Origin: Ralstonia pickettii DTP0602
GTDB taxonomy: Bacteria; Pseudomonadota; Gammaproteobacteria; Burkholderiales; Burkholderiaceae
Assembly (NCBI GenBank): GCA_000471925.1
Contig: CP006667.1
Span: 4,154,001-4,218,000, forward strand
DNA length: 64,000 nt
Direction: 5' to 3'
Shown here: piece by piece, positions 39,761 through 61,809 of the stretch
How positions within the stretch are numbered: position 1 is the stretch's first letter
Layout of the letters: every line of letters starts with the position of its first letter
Made by a program: the position numbers and the translations under genes
Notes under the pieces: generated by a model
Told to the model about the DNA's origin: nothing
The model's input: the letters and a program-made list of their open reading frames with translations, nothing else
The model's database searches: none

Positions 39761-40075
39761 TTACTTGGCCTCCGCTTCAAAATTGATTTCCTGACCCGGC
39801 TTCAGCGACACGTAAGCTTTCTTCACGTGGTTGCGACGGCCCATGAAACGGCCGAAGCGCTTCTGCTTGCCCTTCTGGTTCAGGATCTGAACGGACTGCA
39901 CCTCGACCTTGAACAGCAGTTCGACGGCGGCCTTCACTTCTGCCTTGTTGGCATCGCGGGCCACTTCGAACACGACTTGTTCATTCTTGTCGGCGACCAG
40001 GGTTGCCTTTTCGGAAACCACCGGCGCGAGCAGCACCTGCATCAAACGATGATCGTTCTTGGCTACTTGCGTCAT
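39761..40075 (-). CDS. rplW: 50S ribosomal protein L23
   Basis: L23 at the tunnel exit binds trigger factor. The 104 residues include [19 protein letters not shown] and [20 protein letters not shown]. The ATG overlaps the rplD stop (ATGA), indicating coupling. Confidence 0.97.
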
Positions 40076-40692
40076 TTCAGCAACTCCTCGATCTGCGCGA
40101 CGGCCGCCTTGGTCACCAGCACCTTCTTGTAGTGCACGAGCGACAGCGGATCAGCCTGGCGCGGCTCCACGACTGCCACGTGCGGCAGGTTGCGCGAAGC
40201 CAGGTAGAGGTTTTCGTCGAGGCTGTCGGTGATGATCAGCACCGAGTCCAGGCCCATGGCCTTGAACTTGTCGGCCAAGAGCTTGGTCTTGGGCGCGTCG
40301 ACGGTGAAACCGTCCACCACGTTGATACGACCTTCGCGTGCGAGCTGCGAGTAAATCGAGCGCATGCCGGCACGGAACATCTTCTTGTTGACCTTCTGGC
40401 TGAAGTTCTCTTCCGGCGAATTCGGGAAGATACGGCCGCCCCCGCGCCACAGCGGCGAGGAAGACATACCGGCACGGGCGCGACCCGTACCCTTCTGGCG
40501 CCACGGCTTCTTGGTCGTGTGCTTGACCTCTTCACGATCCTTCTGCTTACGGTTACCGCTGCGAGCGTTGGCCTGGTAAGCGACGACGATCTGGTGAACG
40601 AGGGCTTCGTTGTAGTCACGGCCGAACACTTCGGGCGAAGCGTCAACGCCTGCGCCGATCTGGCCATTGTCCTGGAGGAGCTTGAGTTCCAT
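40072..40692 (-). CDS. rplD: 50S ribosomal protein L4
   Basis: L4 reaches into the exit tunnel. In E. coli it also represses the S10 operon, which is uncertain here because the leader differs. The 206 residues contain the tunnel loop ([20 protein letters not shown]) and [20 protein letters not shown] precedes the start. Confidence 0.97.
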
Positions 40693-40704
40693 TACATGCG
40701 CTCC

Positions 40705-41355
40705 TTAAGCTTTGGCTTTGGCCTTGACGGCCGGGGTGACGATGACCTTGCCGCCCTTGGAGCCGGGGATGGCGCCCTTGACCAGCAGCAGCTTGCGCTC
40801 TGCGTCGATCTTGGCGATCTCCAGGTTCTGCACGGTGCGGGTGACATCGCCCAGGTGACCGGTCATGCGCTTGCCCGGGAACACACGGCCCGGATCCTGC
40901 GCCATACCGATCGAGCCCGGCACATTGTGCGAGCGCGAGTTACCGTGGGTGGCACGGCCGGAGGCGAAGTGGTAGCGCTTGATGGTACCGGCGTAGCCCT
41001 TACCGATGCTCACGCCCTGCACGTCGATCTTCTGACCGACTTCGAACAGGTCGACCGACAGCGAACCGCCAGCTTGCAGTTCGGCAGCCTTGGCTGCATC
41101 GATACGGAATTCGCGGATGATTTCGCCGGCTTCCACGCCGGCTTTGGCGAGATGACCCGCCAGCGGCTTGGTAACGCGGCTTGCGCGTCGTGCGCCGAAG
41201 GTGACTTGAACGGCGGTATAACCGTCGGTCTCGTCCGTCTTGATTTGCGTCACGCGGTTGTCGCCGACCTCGACCACGGTAACGGGAATCGAATCACCGT
41301 CGTCCGTGAAAATACGGGTCATGCCAACCTTGCGACCTACAAGGCCAAGGCTCAT
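40705..41355 (-). CDS. rplC: 50S ribosomal protein L3
   Basis: L3 initiates large-subunit assembly. The 216 residues start [20 protein letters not shown] and contain [20 protein letters not shown] with the Gln/Lys region that PrmB methylates in relatives. The ATG at 41355 has GGAG upstream. A longer open frame would run into the leader. Unlike in E. coli, it is not directly behind rpsJ: a hydrolase gene and a new promoter lie between. Confidence 0.97.
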   Translation of the reverse strand: MSLGLVGRKVGMTRIFTDDGDSIPVTVVEVGDNRVTQIKTDETDGYTAVQVTFGARRASRVTKPLAGHLAKAGVEAGEIIREFRIDAAKAAELQAGGSLSVDLFEVGQKIDVQGVSIGKGYAGTIKRYHFASGRATHGNSRSHNVPGSIGMAQDPGRVFPGKRMTGHLGDVTRTVQNLEIAKIDAERKLLLVKGAIPGSKGGKVIVTPAVKAKAKA

Positions 41356-41475
41356 GGTTTGCTCCATTCCCAGCTGCGATTGGCCGGGGCTGATTGATAC
41401 ACGAAAACTGTGTTTGCGCATTTGCGCGGATGGGCTGCGCCAAAAGGACTGCGCGAGGCCAAAACGGCCAACCCA

Positions 41476-41495
41476 CTACCCGGAGACACGGGTAG
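41476..41495 (-). other. 5' leader hairpin of the rplC transcript
   Basis: The 7-bp stem CTACCCG/CGGGTAG with a 6-base loop begins right at the transcript start predicted from the promoter at 41502-41530. It would cap the mRNA 5' end and may stabilise it. Confidence 0.5.
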
Positions 41496-41501
41496 CCTTA
41501 C

Positions 41502-41530
41502 ACTATAACGTGCTCCCTTTGGAAGTGCAA
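41502..41530 (-). promoter_or_regulatory. promoter for rplC and the rest of the S10 unit
   Basis: On the minus strand TTGCAC (41525-41530) and TATAGT (41502-41507) are 17 bases apart. The leader to the rplC ATG is about 140 bases. Confidence 0.82.
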
Positions 41531-41604
41531 TATGCAATTGCGATTTGCCGCTGGGTGTTGTAGGCAGGATTCACGCAGATGTGCACAAAAGACGGCTTGA
41601 AGGC

Positions 41605-41626
41605 GGCGCGTCGCGATTAACGCGCC
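41605..41626 (-). terminator. possible terminator hairpin after the dienelactone hydrolase gene
   Basis: The 7-bp stem GGCGCGT/ACGCGCC with an 8-base loop lies 14 bases past the stop. No T-run follows, so its strength is doubtful. Confidence 0.35.
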
Positions 41627-41639
41627 GGCTCCCTGACGC

Positions 41640-42869
41640 CTACTTGTTCGCACTCTCCTGCCAGCGCTCCATCAGCGTGTTCGATGGCAGCGCCTCGTCC
41701 AGCAGCTTGCGCGCCGTCTCGACACCCGCCACCGGCAAACCCGCCGGGTCGAGCTTGCCGATCTGCACCAGCACGCTCGCCTGGTCCCAGTAGATGTGCT
41801 CGTGGTAGAGCTTGTCGCCGCGGAACTTGACGATGGCGATCAGCGGGATCTCCACGCGCTTGCCGGTCGGCGGCACGCCGGGCAGCATCCAGTCGATCTC
41901 GCAGGTATGCGTGAAGCAGAAAAGCATCTCATCGACGATCTGGGTCGCGCCGACCGTGCGCGACAGCGGGATCAGCATGGTGTCGGGCGGGTTGCTGTGC
42001 ACGAAGTGGTGCTGGTAGAAGCGCCGCAACTGCGCGTAGCCGACGCCGCCGGTCATGGTCGGGATATGGTTCACATAGGGCTGCGGCACCATCGTGGCCA
42101 TGGTGGCATCGACGTCGCGCGTGGCGAATTCATACTCGCAATGCTTGTCCCACAGTGCCGAGAAGTCATAGTGCGGGCCCATCTCGCGGCGCAGCGCGGC
42201 GATCGAGCGCTGGTGCGCCATCAGCGCCGAGGGCTTGTCGAAGTGCTGGCCGCCGACGCGTGCAAAGGCATGGTCGACGCCGGGGTAGACGTACACCTCG
42301 ATGTTCTCGCGCCCGGCCAGCGCTGCCCGGATCGCGGCCTGCGCCTGCGGCGGGCAGAAGCCGTCGCGCTCTGCAATATGCAACACCAACCGGCCGCGCA
42401 CGTTGTCGGCCTCGCCCAGCGCATGCTCGATGCCGACGCCGTAGTACGCCACCGCGCAGGCCACGTCAGGCAACCGGCAGGCCGCCAGGTAGGCCAGCTT
42501 GCCGCCCAGGCAGAAGCCCAGCACGCCGGTCTGGCCGACGCATTCCGGCCGGGCCCGCAACGCCTCGAGCGCCGCACCCACGTCCTGCACGCCCTTGGCT
42601 TCGTCGAACTGCTGGTACAGGCCGAGCGCGCGCTGGAAATCCTCGCCACGGTCAGTCAGCTCGATGCCCGGCGCGATGCGCCAGAACAAGTCCGGCACCA
42701 GCACCGTGTAGCCCTCCTCCGCGTAGTAGTCGGCTACCTCGCGCATGGTGGCGTTGACGCCGAAGATCTCCTGGCACAGCACGATGCCCGGGCCCTTGCC
42801 TGTCGCCGGGATGGCGAGATAGCCACTGAAACCGCCTTCGGGGGTCTGGATCTGGATGGTCTGGCCCAT
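41640..42869 (-). CDS. dienelactone hydrolase fused to an NTF2/SnoaL-like domain
   Basis: The 409-residue product has two parts. Residues about 1-235 are a dienelactone hydrolase alpha/beta fold, with nucleophile Cys in [10 protein letters not shown], Asp in AERDGFCPP and His in PGVDHAFAR, which is the usual Cys/Asp/His triad. Residues about 245-395 look like an NTF2/SnoaL-type cone fold ([49 protein letters not shown]). The substrate is unknown; other clc/tfd pathway genes are absent. It has its own promoter and lies between rpsJ and rplC. Confidence 0.88.
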   Translation of the reverse strand: MGQTIQIQTPEGGFSGYLAIPATGKGPGIVLCQEIFGVNATMREVADYYAEEGYTVLVPDLFWRIAPGIELTDRGEDFQRALGLYQQFDEAKGVQDVGAALEALRARPECVGQTGVLGFCLGGKLAYLAACRLPDVACAVAYYGVGIEHALGEADNVRGRLVLHIAERDGFCPPQAQAAIRAALAGRENIEVYVYPGVDHAFARVGGQHFDKPSALMAHQRSIAALRREMGPHYDFSALWDKHCEYEFATRDVDATMATMVPQPYVNHIPTMTGGVGYAQLRRFYQHHFVHSNPPDTMLIPLSRTVGATQIVDEMLFCFTHTCEIDWMLPGVPPTGKRVEIPLIAIVKFRGDKLYHEHIYWDQASVLVQIGKLDPAGLPVAGVETARKLLDEALPSNTLMERWQESANK

Positions 42870-42933
42870 TGCCTGCTCTCCTTGTCGTTCTGTATCTCGG
42901 TCGGGTGATACCGCTGGGCGCAGCGGCTATCCG

Positions 42934-42963
42934 ATTAGTGCAGGAAACGGCGGGCTCGGTCAA
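42934..42963 (-). promoter_or_regulatory. candidate promoter of the dienelactone hydrolase gene
   Basis: TTGACC (42958-42963) and ACTAAT (42934-42939) are 18 bases apart on the minus strand, about 65 bases before the ATG and just after the rpsJ terminator. Confidence 0.5.
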
Positions 42964-42995
42964 CGCCCCAGTGCGGGCCGGCCAGCTGGCGGCAC

Positions 42996-43028
42996 AAAAC
43001 AAAAACGGCGAACCATCGGTTCGCCGTT
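42996..43028 (-). terminator. Rho-independent terminator after rpsJ
   Basis: The 11-bp stem AACGGCGAACC/GGTTCGCCGTT with a 3-base loop (43004-43028) continues on the minus strand into TTTTTGTTTT. It lies 38 bases past rpsJ and ends the str-rpsJ transcript. Confidence 0.92.
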
Positions 43029-43065
43029 CTGCTGCAGCAGGCCGCGTGCGCGGCCCGAAGCATGA

Positions 43066-43374
43066 TTACACCTTGATCTCGACGTCCACGCCTGCCGGCA
43101 GGTCGAGCTTCATCAGCGCGTCAACGGTCTTGTCGGTCGGATCGACGATGTCCATCAGGCGCTGGTGAGTGCGGATCTCGAACTGATCGCGGCTGGTCTT
43201 GTTGACGTGCGGCGAACGCAGGATGTCAAAGCGCTGGATGCGGGTCGGCAGGGGCACCGGGCCCTTGACGATCGCGCCGGTACGCTTGGCGGTATCCACG
43301 ATTTCGGCGGCCGACTGGTCGATCAGGCGATAGTCGAAAGCCTTCAGGCGGATACGGATCTTCTGGTTCTGCAT
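43066..43374 (-). CDS. rpsJ: 30S ribosomal protein S10
   Basis: S10 is a head protein and, as NusE, part of antitermination complexes. The 102 residues include [37 protein letters not shown] and [21 protein letters not shown] precedes the ATG. It follows tuf and is followed by a strong terminator, so it is transcribed with the str genes instead of leading rplC. Confidence 0.97.
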   Translation of the reverse strand: MQNQKIRIRLKAFDYRLIDQSAAEIVDTAKRTGAIVKGPVPLPTRIQRFDILRSPHVNKTSRDQFEIRTHQRLMDIVDPTDKTVDALMKLDLPAGVDVEIKV

Positions 43375-43396
43375 GATATTTCCTTAAAAGAGCGAT

Positions 43397-43443
43397 TGGG
43401 CAACGTGCCCAGTTAAATGGGGACATGCCCGCGGGCATGTCCC
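43397..43443. other. two hairpins between tuf and rpsJ
   Basis: A perfect 24-base palindrome (arms GGGACATGCCCG and CGGGCATGTCCC, 43420-43443) and a smaller TGGGCA/TGCCCA hairpin (43397-43411) fill most of the 78-base gap. No T-run is present. They may cause partial termination or mRNA processing. Confidence 0.55.
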
Positions 43444-43452
43444 AGGAAGTGC

Positions 43453-44643
43453 TTAGTCGAGGATCTTTGCCACGACGCCGGCGCCGACGGTACGGCCGCC
43501 TTCACGGATAGCGAAGCGCAGGCCTTCTTCCATGGCGATCGGGGCGATCAGCTTGACGGTGATCGACACGTTGTCACCCGGCATCACCATTTCCTTGTCC
43601 GCCGGCAGCTCGATCGAGCCGGTCACGTCGGTGGTACGGAAGTAGAACTGCGGGCGGTAGTTGTTGAAGAACGGGGTGTGACGGCCGCCTTCGTCCTTCG
43701 ACAGGATGTACACCTCGCCGGTGAAGTGGGTGTGCGGCTTGATCGAACCCGGCTTGCACAGCACTTGGCCGCGCTCGACGTCTTCACGCTTGGTACCGCG
43801 CAGCAGCAGGCCGACGTTGTCGCCAGCTTGACCCTGGTCCAGCAGCTTGCGGAACATTTCCACGCCGGTGCAGGTGGTCTTCACGGTCGGGCGGATACCG
43901 ACGATTTCGATTTCTTCGCCGACCTTGATCACGCCACGCTCGATACGGCCGGTCACCACGGTGCCGCGACCCGAGATCGAGAACACGTCTTCCACCGGCA
44001 TCAGGAAGGTACCGTCAACGGCACGCTCCGGCGTCGGGATGTAGTTGTCCAGGGCGTCGGCCAGGTTCATGATGGCCACTTCGCCCAGCTCGCCCTTGTC
44101 GCCTTCCAGCGCCAGCTTGGCCGAACCCTTGATGATCGGGGTGTCGTCGCCGGGGAACTCGTACTTCGACAGCAGCTCGCGAACTTCCATCTCGACCAGC
44201 TCGAGCAGTTCAGCGTCGTCCACCATGTCGCACTTGTTCAGGAACACGATGATGTAAGGCACGCCAACCTGGCGGGCCAGCAGGATGTGCTCACGCGTTT
44301 GCGGCATCGGGCCGTCAGCGGCCGAGCACACCAGGATTGCGCCGTCCATCTGGGCAGCACCCGTGATCATGTTCTTCACATAGTCAGCGTGGCCCGGGCA
44401 GTCAACGTGCGCGTAGTGGCGGTTGGCCGTTTCGTACTCGACGTGGGCGGTATTGATGGTAATACCGCGTGCCTTTTCTTCCGGCGCTGCGTCGATTTCG
44501 TCGTACTTTTTGGCGGCACCACCGAACTTCGCAGCCAGCACCGTAGCGATCGCTGCCGTCAGCGTGGTCTTGCCATGGTCAACGTGACCAATCGTACCAA
44601 CGTTCACGTGCGGCTTGGTCCGCTCGAATTTTTCCTTTGCCAT
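43453..44643 (-). CDS. tuf: elongation factor Tu, copy 1
   Basis: EF-Tu delivers aminoacyl-tRNA to the ribosome as a GTP complex. The 396 residues show G1 [10 protein letters not shown]3 [13 protein letters not shown]4 NKCDMVDD, then the two beta-barrel domains ending [13 protein letters not shown] precedes the ATG. It is in the str operon after fusA. A second copy begins the far right of the window; the overlapping 837 bases look identical. Confidence 0.98.
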   Translation of the reverse strand: MAKEKFERTKPHVNVGTIGHVDHGKTTLTAAIATVLAAKFGGAAKKYDEIDAAPEEKARGITINTAHVEYETANRHYAHVDCPGHADYVKNMITGAAQMDGAILVCSAADGPMPQTREHILLARQVGVPYIIVFLNKCDMVDDAELLELVEMEVRELLSKYEFPGDDTPIIKGSAKLALEGDKGELGEVAIMNLADALDNYIPTPERAVDGTFLMPVEDVFSISGRGTVVTGRIERGVIKVGEEIEIVGIRPTVKTTCTGVEMFRKLLDQGQAGDNVGLLLRGTKREDVERGQVLCKPGSIKPHTHFTGEVYILSKDEGGRHTPFFNNYRPQFYFRTTDVTGSIELPADKEMVMPGDNVSITVKLIAPIAMEEGLRFAIREGGRTVGAGVVAKILD

Positions 44644-44684
44644 TTTTCAGCTCCTGATAGGAATGCAATCTTGTTGTTTCATCG

Positions 44685-44712
44685 CGCCGCCGCACCGGCA
44701 GGCGCGGCGGCG
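44685..44712. other. GC-rich hairpin between fusA and tuf
   Basis: A 9-bp stem CGCCGCCGC/GCGGCGGCG with a 10-base loop lies in the 78-base intercistronic gap, without a T-run. Confidence 0.45.
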
Positions 44713-44721
44713 AACTTCCAA

Positions 44722-46830
<2,109 letters not shown>

Positions 46831-46947
46831 TTTAATCCTCTATTCGTCCGTGAGGCGCCGGCATCTCATGGCCCGCGCCCCTAACACAAACGGGCGAGAT
46901 GTGTAAAAACACAGCCCGCCCGGCAACCAACAAACGCTATCGCGCGC

Positions 46948-47418
46948 TTAGAAGCGGAAATGCGAGAACGCCTTGTTGGCTTCGGCCATGCGGTGCACTT
47001 CGTCACGCTTCTTCATTGCGCCGCCACGGCCTTCCGATGCTTCCAGCAGCTCACCTGCCAGGCGCAGCGCCATCGACTTCTCGCTGCGTTTCTTCGCGGC
47101 CTCGCGCAGCCAACGCATCGCCAATGCCAGACGACGCGACGGACGGACTTCGACCGGAACCTGATAGTTGGCGCCGCCCACGCGACGGCTCTTCACTTCC
47201 ACCACCGGCTTCACGTTGTTGATGGCAACGGAGAACACTTCGATGGGGGCCTTGCCTGCCTTCTTTTCGATCTGGTCGAACGCGCCATAGACGATACGTT
47301 CGGCAACCGACTTCTTGCCGTCCAGCATCAGCACGTTCATAAACTTGGCAACTTCAACGTTGCCGAACTTCGGATCAGGCAGAACATCCCGCTTGGGGAC
47401 TTCACGACGACGTGGCAT
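46948..47418 (-). CDS. rpsG: 30S ribosomal protein S7
   Basis: S7 nucleates the small-subunit head and, in E. coli, regulates the str operon. The 156 residues begin [19 protein letters not shown] and end [14 protein letters not shown]. The ATG at 47418 follows AAGGAAAG. Twenty upstream in-frame codons are spacer. Confidence 0.97.
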   Translation of the reverse strand: MPRRREVPKRDVLPDPKFGNVEVAKFMNVLMLDGKKSVAERIVYGAFDQIEKKAGKAPIEVFSVAINNVKPVVEVKSRRVGGANYQVPVEVRPSRRLALAMRWLREAAKKRSEKSMALRLAGELLEASEGRGGAMKKRDEVHRMAEANKAFSHFRF

Positions 47419-47642
47419 CTTCTTTCCTTTAGATTCAGTTGAGAGCGCGGTCAGTTGTTCCCGCTCTCCGGCCACCAACTAGCTTGCATTCTTTTGCAGC
47501 AAATTCGCCGGGTGACCACTTACTCGACGGCACGGTTGCCAAAAAGGCGCTCCGTTGTACCGCCGCCTGGTGACAGCACCATGACTCGCGCCACAGGCTA
47601 TCGTTTGTTGCTTCGGGTCTTTCCGACCCAGGCTGCTTAAGC

Positions 47643-48020
47643 TTAGGCTGCCTTCGGACGCTTCGCGCCGTACTTCGAACGAGCCTGCTTGCGGTCCTTC
47701 ACGCCTTGCAAGTCGAGCGAGCCACGGACGATGTGGTAACGCACACCCGGCAGATCCTTCACACGGCCACCGCGGATCAGCACGACCGAGTGTTCCTGCA
47801 GGTTGTGGCCTTCACCGCCGATGTACGAAATGACTTCGAAACCGTTGGTCAGGCGCACCTTGGCAACCTTACGCAGTGCCGAGTTCGGCTTCTTCGGCGT
47901 CGTGGTGTACACGCGGGTGCACACACCACGGCGCTGGGGGCAGTTCTCAAGCGCCGGGCTCTTGCTCTTGACGACTTCAGAGACGCGCGGCTTGCGAACC
48001 AGTTGGTTGATAGTTGGCAT
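47643..48020 (-). CDS. rpsL: 30S ribosomal protein S12
   Basis: S12 monitors decoding. The 125 residues contain [16 protein letters not shown] and [13 protein letters not shown]. The lysines equivalent to E. coli K42 and K87 are present, so a streptomycin-sensitive form is expected. It is the first gene of the str operon, with a promoter at 48297-48325. Confidence 0.97.
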   Translation of the reverse strand: MPTINQLVRKPRVSEVVKSKSPALENCPQRRGVCTRVYTTTPKKPNSALRKVAKVRLTNGFEVISYIGGEGHNLQEHSVVLIRGGRVKDLPGVRYHIVRGSLDLQGVKDRKQARSKYGAKRPKAA

Positions 48021-48365
48021 TGTTCAATCCAGCTTGGTTTTACGAAAAACGCCCCTCGCACCGGCATGGGCCAGGAAGGAGAGGCAACTACGGGTTTTGG
48101 GCGGGAGAGATGAGCGGACGCGCTCTGGAGACGGGACTGTGCGGTAACAGCATGCCAAAGAGCGCGAGCCGGCACCCGGATCCCGCGTCTGCCGCCACCG
48201 GTCCATCAAACCGATCCGGGAGGCTTGCCGGCAGCGGCATGAAAGCCACATGTCCGACGGGCGAGCGAAATCCAAAGCCAAAAACTCGAATCTGGCACTC
48301 TAGCAGGGGAAGCGTATACCGTCAAGTCGTATACCCAACCTGTACATTCGGGGGGCCGCCTGAGA
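48021..48365 (-). promoter_or_regulatory. recQ-rpsL intergenic region with str leader
   Basis: This 345-base stretch holds the str promoter and a roughly 270-base leader before rpsL. No gene is seen. Confidence 0.55.
48297..48325 (-). promoter_or_regulatory. str operon promoter
   Basis: On the minus strand TTGACG (48320-48325) and TAGAGT (48297-48302) are 17 bases apart, about 275 bases before rpsL. Confidence 0.78.
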
Positions 48366-50213
<1,848 letters not shown>

Positions 50214-50332
50214 AGACAACGGAATTGCTGAAGCCGGAAAAGCCGTAACCATACCACTAAGGGACCCCGCTTCCGCGGCGGCAGGGCAAACTCTCCGACG
50301 TTTCTCACGAAAGCAAACGCCGCGTGCAGGCG

Positions 50333-50363
50333 AAAAAAAGCCCGGCTGGATCAGCCGGGCTTT
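50333..50363 (-). terminator. Rho-independent terminator after rpoC
   Basis: A 12-bp stem AAAGCCCGGCTG/CAGCCGGGCTTT with a 3-base loop is followed on the minus strand by a seven-base T-run. It lies 36 bases past rpoC. Confidence 0.93.
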
Positions 50364-50398
50364 CGGGCCGCCTTGCGGCGGCAAACAGCTTACTGCGT

Positions 50399-54646
<4,248 letters not shown>

Positions 54647-54735
54647 TGCAACTCCTTGTTTCGCCACCGCCCCGGAATCTGTCCGGGTCGATGGCATTCA
54701 TCCTGTGGGAAATCCTTGCCGCTGTTTCGTCGACA

Positions 54736-54759
54736 GGGAGCCGGCCGCAACCGGCTCCC
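54736..54759 (-). other. rpoB-rpoC intercistronic hairpin
   Basis: The perfect 9-bp stem GGGAGCCGG/CCGGCTCCC with a 6-base loop lies 13 bases past the rpoB stop, without a T-run. It probably affects mRNA processing or stability more than termination. Confidence 0.45.
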
Positions 54760-54772
54760 CTCACCTGCCCGA

Positions 54773-58879
<4,107 letters not shown>

Positions 58880-59060
58880 GGGATCTCCGAATCATCGCAG
58901 GACGGCTGGACCTGGCCGCGCCTGAGGTGTTCAGCGACTGGGAGGGGATTTGGCGGTTGGCCGCTACCAACCTCTGGCTGACGGTGTCCGCACGCTGCGG
59001 GCGGTGTGGTCGTCGCATCAGCGCAACGCCTGTACTCGCCCGGGGGACACCCGACCAAAC

Positions 59061-59126
59061 TTGTCTTCTGCAGTCGGTTCAGAAGACAAACATCAGCAGC
59101 AACCCCTTAGTGTGCCACTGATGTTT
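59061..59126. other. paired inverted repeats in the rpoB leader
   Basis: TTGTCTTCTG/CAGAAGACAA (59061-59089, 9-base loop) is directly followed by AAACATCAG/CTGATGTTT (59088-59126, 21-base loop). They are candidates for RNase III processing. Confidence 0.5.
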
Positions 59127-59236
59127 GGCCTCTGCTGAATCGCCGGCAAATCAAGTCCTGCCGGGGATCGCAAACATCACTTTTTACGACTTTGTTGCTG
59201 TGCGGAGTGGTGACTAAAACACAATCGCACAAGCGC

Positions 59237-59272
59237 AAAAAGGCTGGCGCCGGGAATTTCCCTTTGCCAGCC
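59237..59272 (-). terminator. attenuator between rplL and rpoB
   Basis: On the minus strand GGCTGGC/GCCAGCC (59242-59272) encloses a small GGGAA/TTCCC helix and is followed by TTTTTGCGC. It is a partial Rho-independent terminator that would lower rpoBC expression relative to rplJL. Confidence 0.7.
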
Positions 59273-59277
59273 CCATT

Positions 59278-59298
59278 CGCGTGCCGCAAGGGCACGCG
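59278..59298 (-). other. hairpin just after rplL
   Basis: An 8-bp stem CGCGTGCC/GGCACGCG with a 5-base loop ends 10 bases from the rplL stop. Confidence 0.5.
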
Positions 59299-59307
59299 AG
59301 CACTGCA

Positions 59308-59679
59308 TTACTTGACGTCGACCTTTGCGCCGGCGTCTTCCAGCTTCTTCTTGGCTTCGGCAGCAGCGGCCTTGTCCACGCCTTCCTTGACGGGCTTCGG
59401 TGCGCCATCGACCAGATCCTTGGCTTCCTTCAGGCCCAGACCGGTGATTTCGCGAACAGCCTTAATCACGCCAACCTTGTTGGCGCCGACTTCGGCCAGG
59501 ATCACGTTGAATTCGGTCTGTTCTTCGGCAGCAGCAGCGGCAGCGCCCGGGGCAGCAGCCACGGCCATGGCAGCGGCGGACACGCCAAACTTCTCTTCGA
59601 ACGCCTTGACCAGGTCGTTCAGTTCCATCACGGACATCGCGCCAACGGCTTCCAGGATGTCGTCTTTGGTGATTGCCAT
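59308..59679 (-). CDS. rplL: 50S ribosomal protein L7/L12
   Basis: L7/L12 forms the stalk that recruits translational GTPases. The 123 residues consist of an N-terminal dimerisation helix region, an Ala-rich hinge ([17 protein letters not shown]) and the C-terminal domain [20 protein letters not shown]...[19 protein letters not shown] lies upstream. Confidence 0.98.
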   Translation of the reverse strand: MAITKDDILEAVGAMSVMELNDLVKAFEEKFGVSAAAMAVAAAPGAAAAAAEEQTEFNVILAEVGANKVGVIKAVREITGLGLKEAKDLVDGAPKPVKEGVDKAAAAEAKKKLEDAGAKVDVK

Positions 59680-59748
59680 TTGAAATACTCCTACTAGATT
59701 TGATTCGGTATCGGTAATGCGATCTTTCGATGCGAGGCCTGGATTGCC

Positions 59749-60270
59749 TTAGGCGCCGGCGGCTTCCGCTTCCGCGGGAGCGCCTTCTGCGTTCTTGGCA
59801 GCCAGTGCAGCCAGCAGACGGGCGAAGCCCGACACCGGTGCCTGCATCACGCCCAGCAGCTGAGCAATCAGTTCGTCGCGGCTCGGGATCGAGGCCAGCG
59901 CCTTCACGGCGGCAGCGTCGAGAACCTTGCCGTCATACGACCCAGCGCGCAGGACCAGCTTGTCGTTGGTCTTGGCGAAGTCGTTCAGAACCTTGGCCGA
60001 CGACACTGCATCTTCGGAAATACCGTAGATCAGCGGACCGGTCATCTGCTCTGCGAGGCCTGCAAACGGCGTACCTTCGACGGCACGGCGGGCCAGCGTG
60101 TTCTTCAGAACACGCAGGTACACGCCTTGCTGGCGAGCGGCAGCACGCAGCTTGGTCAGATCGCCAACCGCAATGCCGCGATATTCGGCCACGACGATGG
60201 TCTGGGCCTTGGCGACTTGCGCCGAGACCTCAGCAACGACGGCCTTCTTATCTTCAATATTGAGTGGCAC
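59749..60270 (-). CDS. rplJ: 50S ribosomal protein L10 (GTG start)
   Basis: L10 anchors L7/L12 dimers to the ribosome and represses its own operon in E. coli. The 173 residues begin [17 protein letters not shown] and contain [20 protein letters not shown]. Translation starts at GTG with GGAG 7 bases upstream. A 411-base leader precedes it. Confidence 0.97.
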   Translation of the reverse strand: MPLNIEDKKAVVAEVSAQVAKAQTIVVAEYRGIAVGDLTKLRAAARQQGVYLRVLKNTLARRAVEGTPFAGLAEQMTGPLIYGISEDAVSSAKVLNDFAKTNDKLVLRAGSYDGKVLDAAAVKALASIPSRDELIAQLLGVMQAPVSGFARLLAALAAKNAEGAPAEAEAAGA

Positions 60271-60681
60271 GGTTAAGCTCCAAAATGACGCTGTCTCTCC
60301 GGCAATACCGGAGCCTTCACGTCAGCACAAACGAACGGCGTCCGATTGGCCCGAATCGACCGGGGCAGTGCCCGGCTTCTTCAATCCCTTCGGGTGCGCC
60401 ATCTGCGCTGGCTGGCCGGAAGACGTCGCTCAGGCTGGGAAGCCTTCCCGCACGTTCCGACCGATTAAGCCCTTTCCGCATCACTGCCGCAGACAAGGAC
60501 ACCAGCGGTCTTTGATAACCAGCAGTGCCCGCCGATATGCTTGCGCATCCGGCCGGACACCACTGCCCAAAGCCTTGCTCCATCCCTCGCGGTCCGGAGA
60601 CGACCCCCGCCATTGGCCAGGGTCTTCAATTCTTCTTGCCGACCAGCGTTATCGGGTTCCGGTCAGCAATTTGCCGTCAGC
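60271..60681 (-). promoter_or_regulatory. long rplJ leader between rplA and rplJ
   Basis: This 411-base gap corresponds to the L10 leader, the target of L10-L12 autoregulation in other bacteria. A 6-bp hairpin CTCCGG/CCGGAG (60297-60313) lies just before the ribosome-binding site. No convincing promoter or gene was found. Confidence 0.5.
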
Positions 60682-61377
60682 TCAGGCAGCCAGCGTACCC
60701 TGGTCGACACGCACGCCAACGCCCATGGTCGACGAGACGGCAACCTTGCGCAGGTACACGCCCTTGCTGGTAGCCGGCTTGGCCTTGACCAGCGCGTCCA
60801 GCAGCGCCGCCAGGTTGCTCTTCAGCGCGGTGTCTTCGAACGAACGACGGCCGATGGTGGCGTGGATGATGCCGGCCTTGTCGACACGGAACTGGACCTG
60901 ACCGGCCTTGGCGTTCTTCACGGCCTGGGCCACGTCGGGGGTCACGGTGCCAACCTTCGGGTTCGGCATCAGGCCGCGCGGGCCCAGGATCTGGCCCAGC
61001 GTACCGACGATACGCATCGTGTCCGGCGAAGCGATCACGACGTCGAAGTTCAGGTTGCCGGCCTTGACTTGCTCAGCCAGGTCTTCCATGCCGACGATGT
61101 CAGCACCGGCGGCCTTGGCGGCTTCGGCCTTCTCACCCTGGGCGAACACAGCCACGCGCACCGACTTGCCGGTACCGGCGGGCAGCACCACGGAGCCACG
61201 AACCACCTGGTCCGACTTCTTGGCGTCGATGCCCAGTTGCACGGCCACATCGATCGATTCGTCGAACTTCGCCGAGGCGCAGCCCTTCACCAGGCCCAGG
61301 GCCTCGTCGATCGGGTAGAACTTGGTACGCTCGATCTTCGCCTTGTTGGCGGCGACGCGCTTGGAAACCTTAGCCAT
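60682..61377 (-). CDS. rplA: 50S ribosomal protein L1
   Basis: L1 forms the stalk that helps release E-site tRNA and represses the rplKA mRNA in E. coli. The 231 residues include [40 protein letters not shown] and the conserved [15 protein letters not shown]. It begins immediately after the rplK stop. Confidence 0.98.
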   Translation of the reverse strand: MAKVSKRVAANKAKIERTKFYPIDEALGLVKGCASAKFDESIDVAVQLGIDAKKSDQVVRGSVVLPAGTGKSVRVAVFAQGEKAEAAKAAGADIVGMEDLAEQVKAGNLNFDVVIASPDTMRIVGTLGQILGPRGLMPNPKVGTVTPDVAQAVKNAKAGQVQFRVDKAGIIHATIGRRSFEDTALKSNLAALLDALVKAKPATSKGVYLRKVAVSSTMGVGVRVDQGTLAA

Positions 61378-61809
61378 TTACAGACCCTCCACGGTGATGC
61401 CCATCGAACGAGCCGAACCGGCGATGGTACGCACGGCGGCGTCCAGGTCGGCGGCGGTCAGGTCAGCGTTCTTGGCCTTGGCGATTTCTTCAGCCTGGGC
61501 GCGGGTGATCTTGCCAACCTTGTCCGTGTGCGGCTTCGGCGAACCCTTGGTCACGCCGGCTGCCTTCTTGATCAGCACGGTCGCGGGGGGCGACTTCATC
61601 ACGAACGTGAAGCTCTTGTCGGCGAAGGCGGTAATCACCACCGGCACCGGCAGACCAGGCTCCATGCCTTGGGTCTGGGCGTTGAACGCCTTGCAGAACT
61701 CCATGATGTTCAGACCACGCTGACCCAGTGCGGGACCAACGGGCGGGGAGGGATTTGCCTTACCAGCCGGAATCTGCAGCTTGATAAAGCCAATGATCTT
61801 CTTGGCCAT
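61378..61809 (-). CDS. rplK: 50S ribosomal protein L11
   Basis: L11 binds the GTPase centre and senses stalled ribosomes for RelA. The 143 residues include [21 protein letters not shown] and the C-terminal RNA-binding domain ending [22 protein letters not shown] precedes the ATG. It is 162 bases after nusG. Confidence 0.98.
   Translation of the reverse strand: MAKKIIGFIKLQIPAGKANPSPPVGPALGQRGLNIMEFCKAFNAQTQGMEPGLPVPVVITAFADKSFTFVMKSPPATVLIKKAAGVTKGSPKPHTDKVGKITRAQAEEIAKAKNADLTAADLDAAVRTIAGSARSMGITVEGL

Larger units (their letters stand above)
58880..59307 (-). promoter_or_regulatory. rplL-rpoB intergenic attenuator region
   Basis: This 428-base gap contains, in transcription order, a hairpin after rplL (59278-59298), a terminator-like attenuator (59237-59272) and two further inverted repeats (59061-59126). 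It matches the position of the E. coli L7/L12-beta attenuator and RNase III processing site. No gene is seen. Confidence 0.6.
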
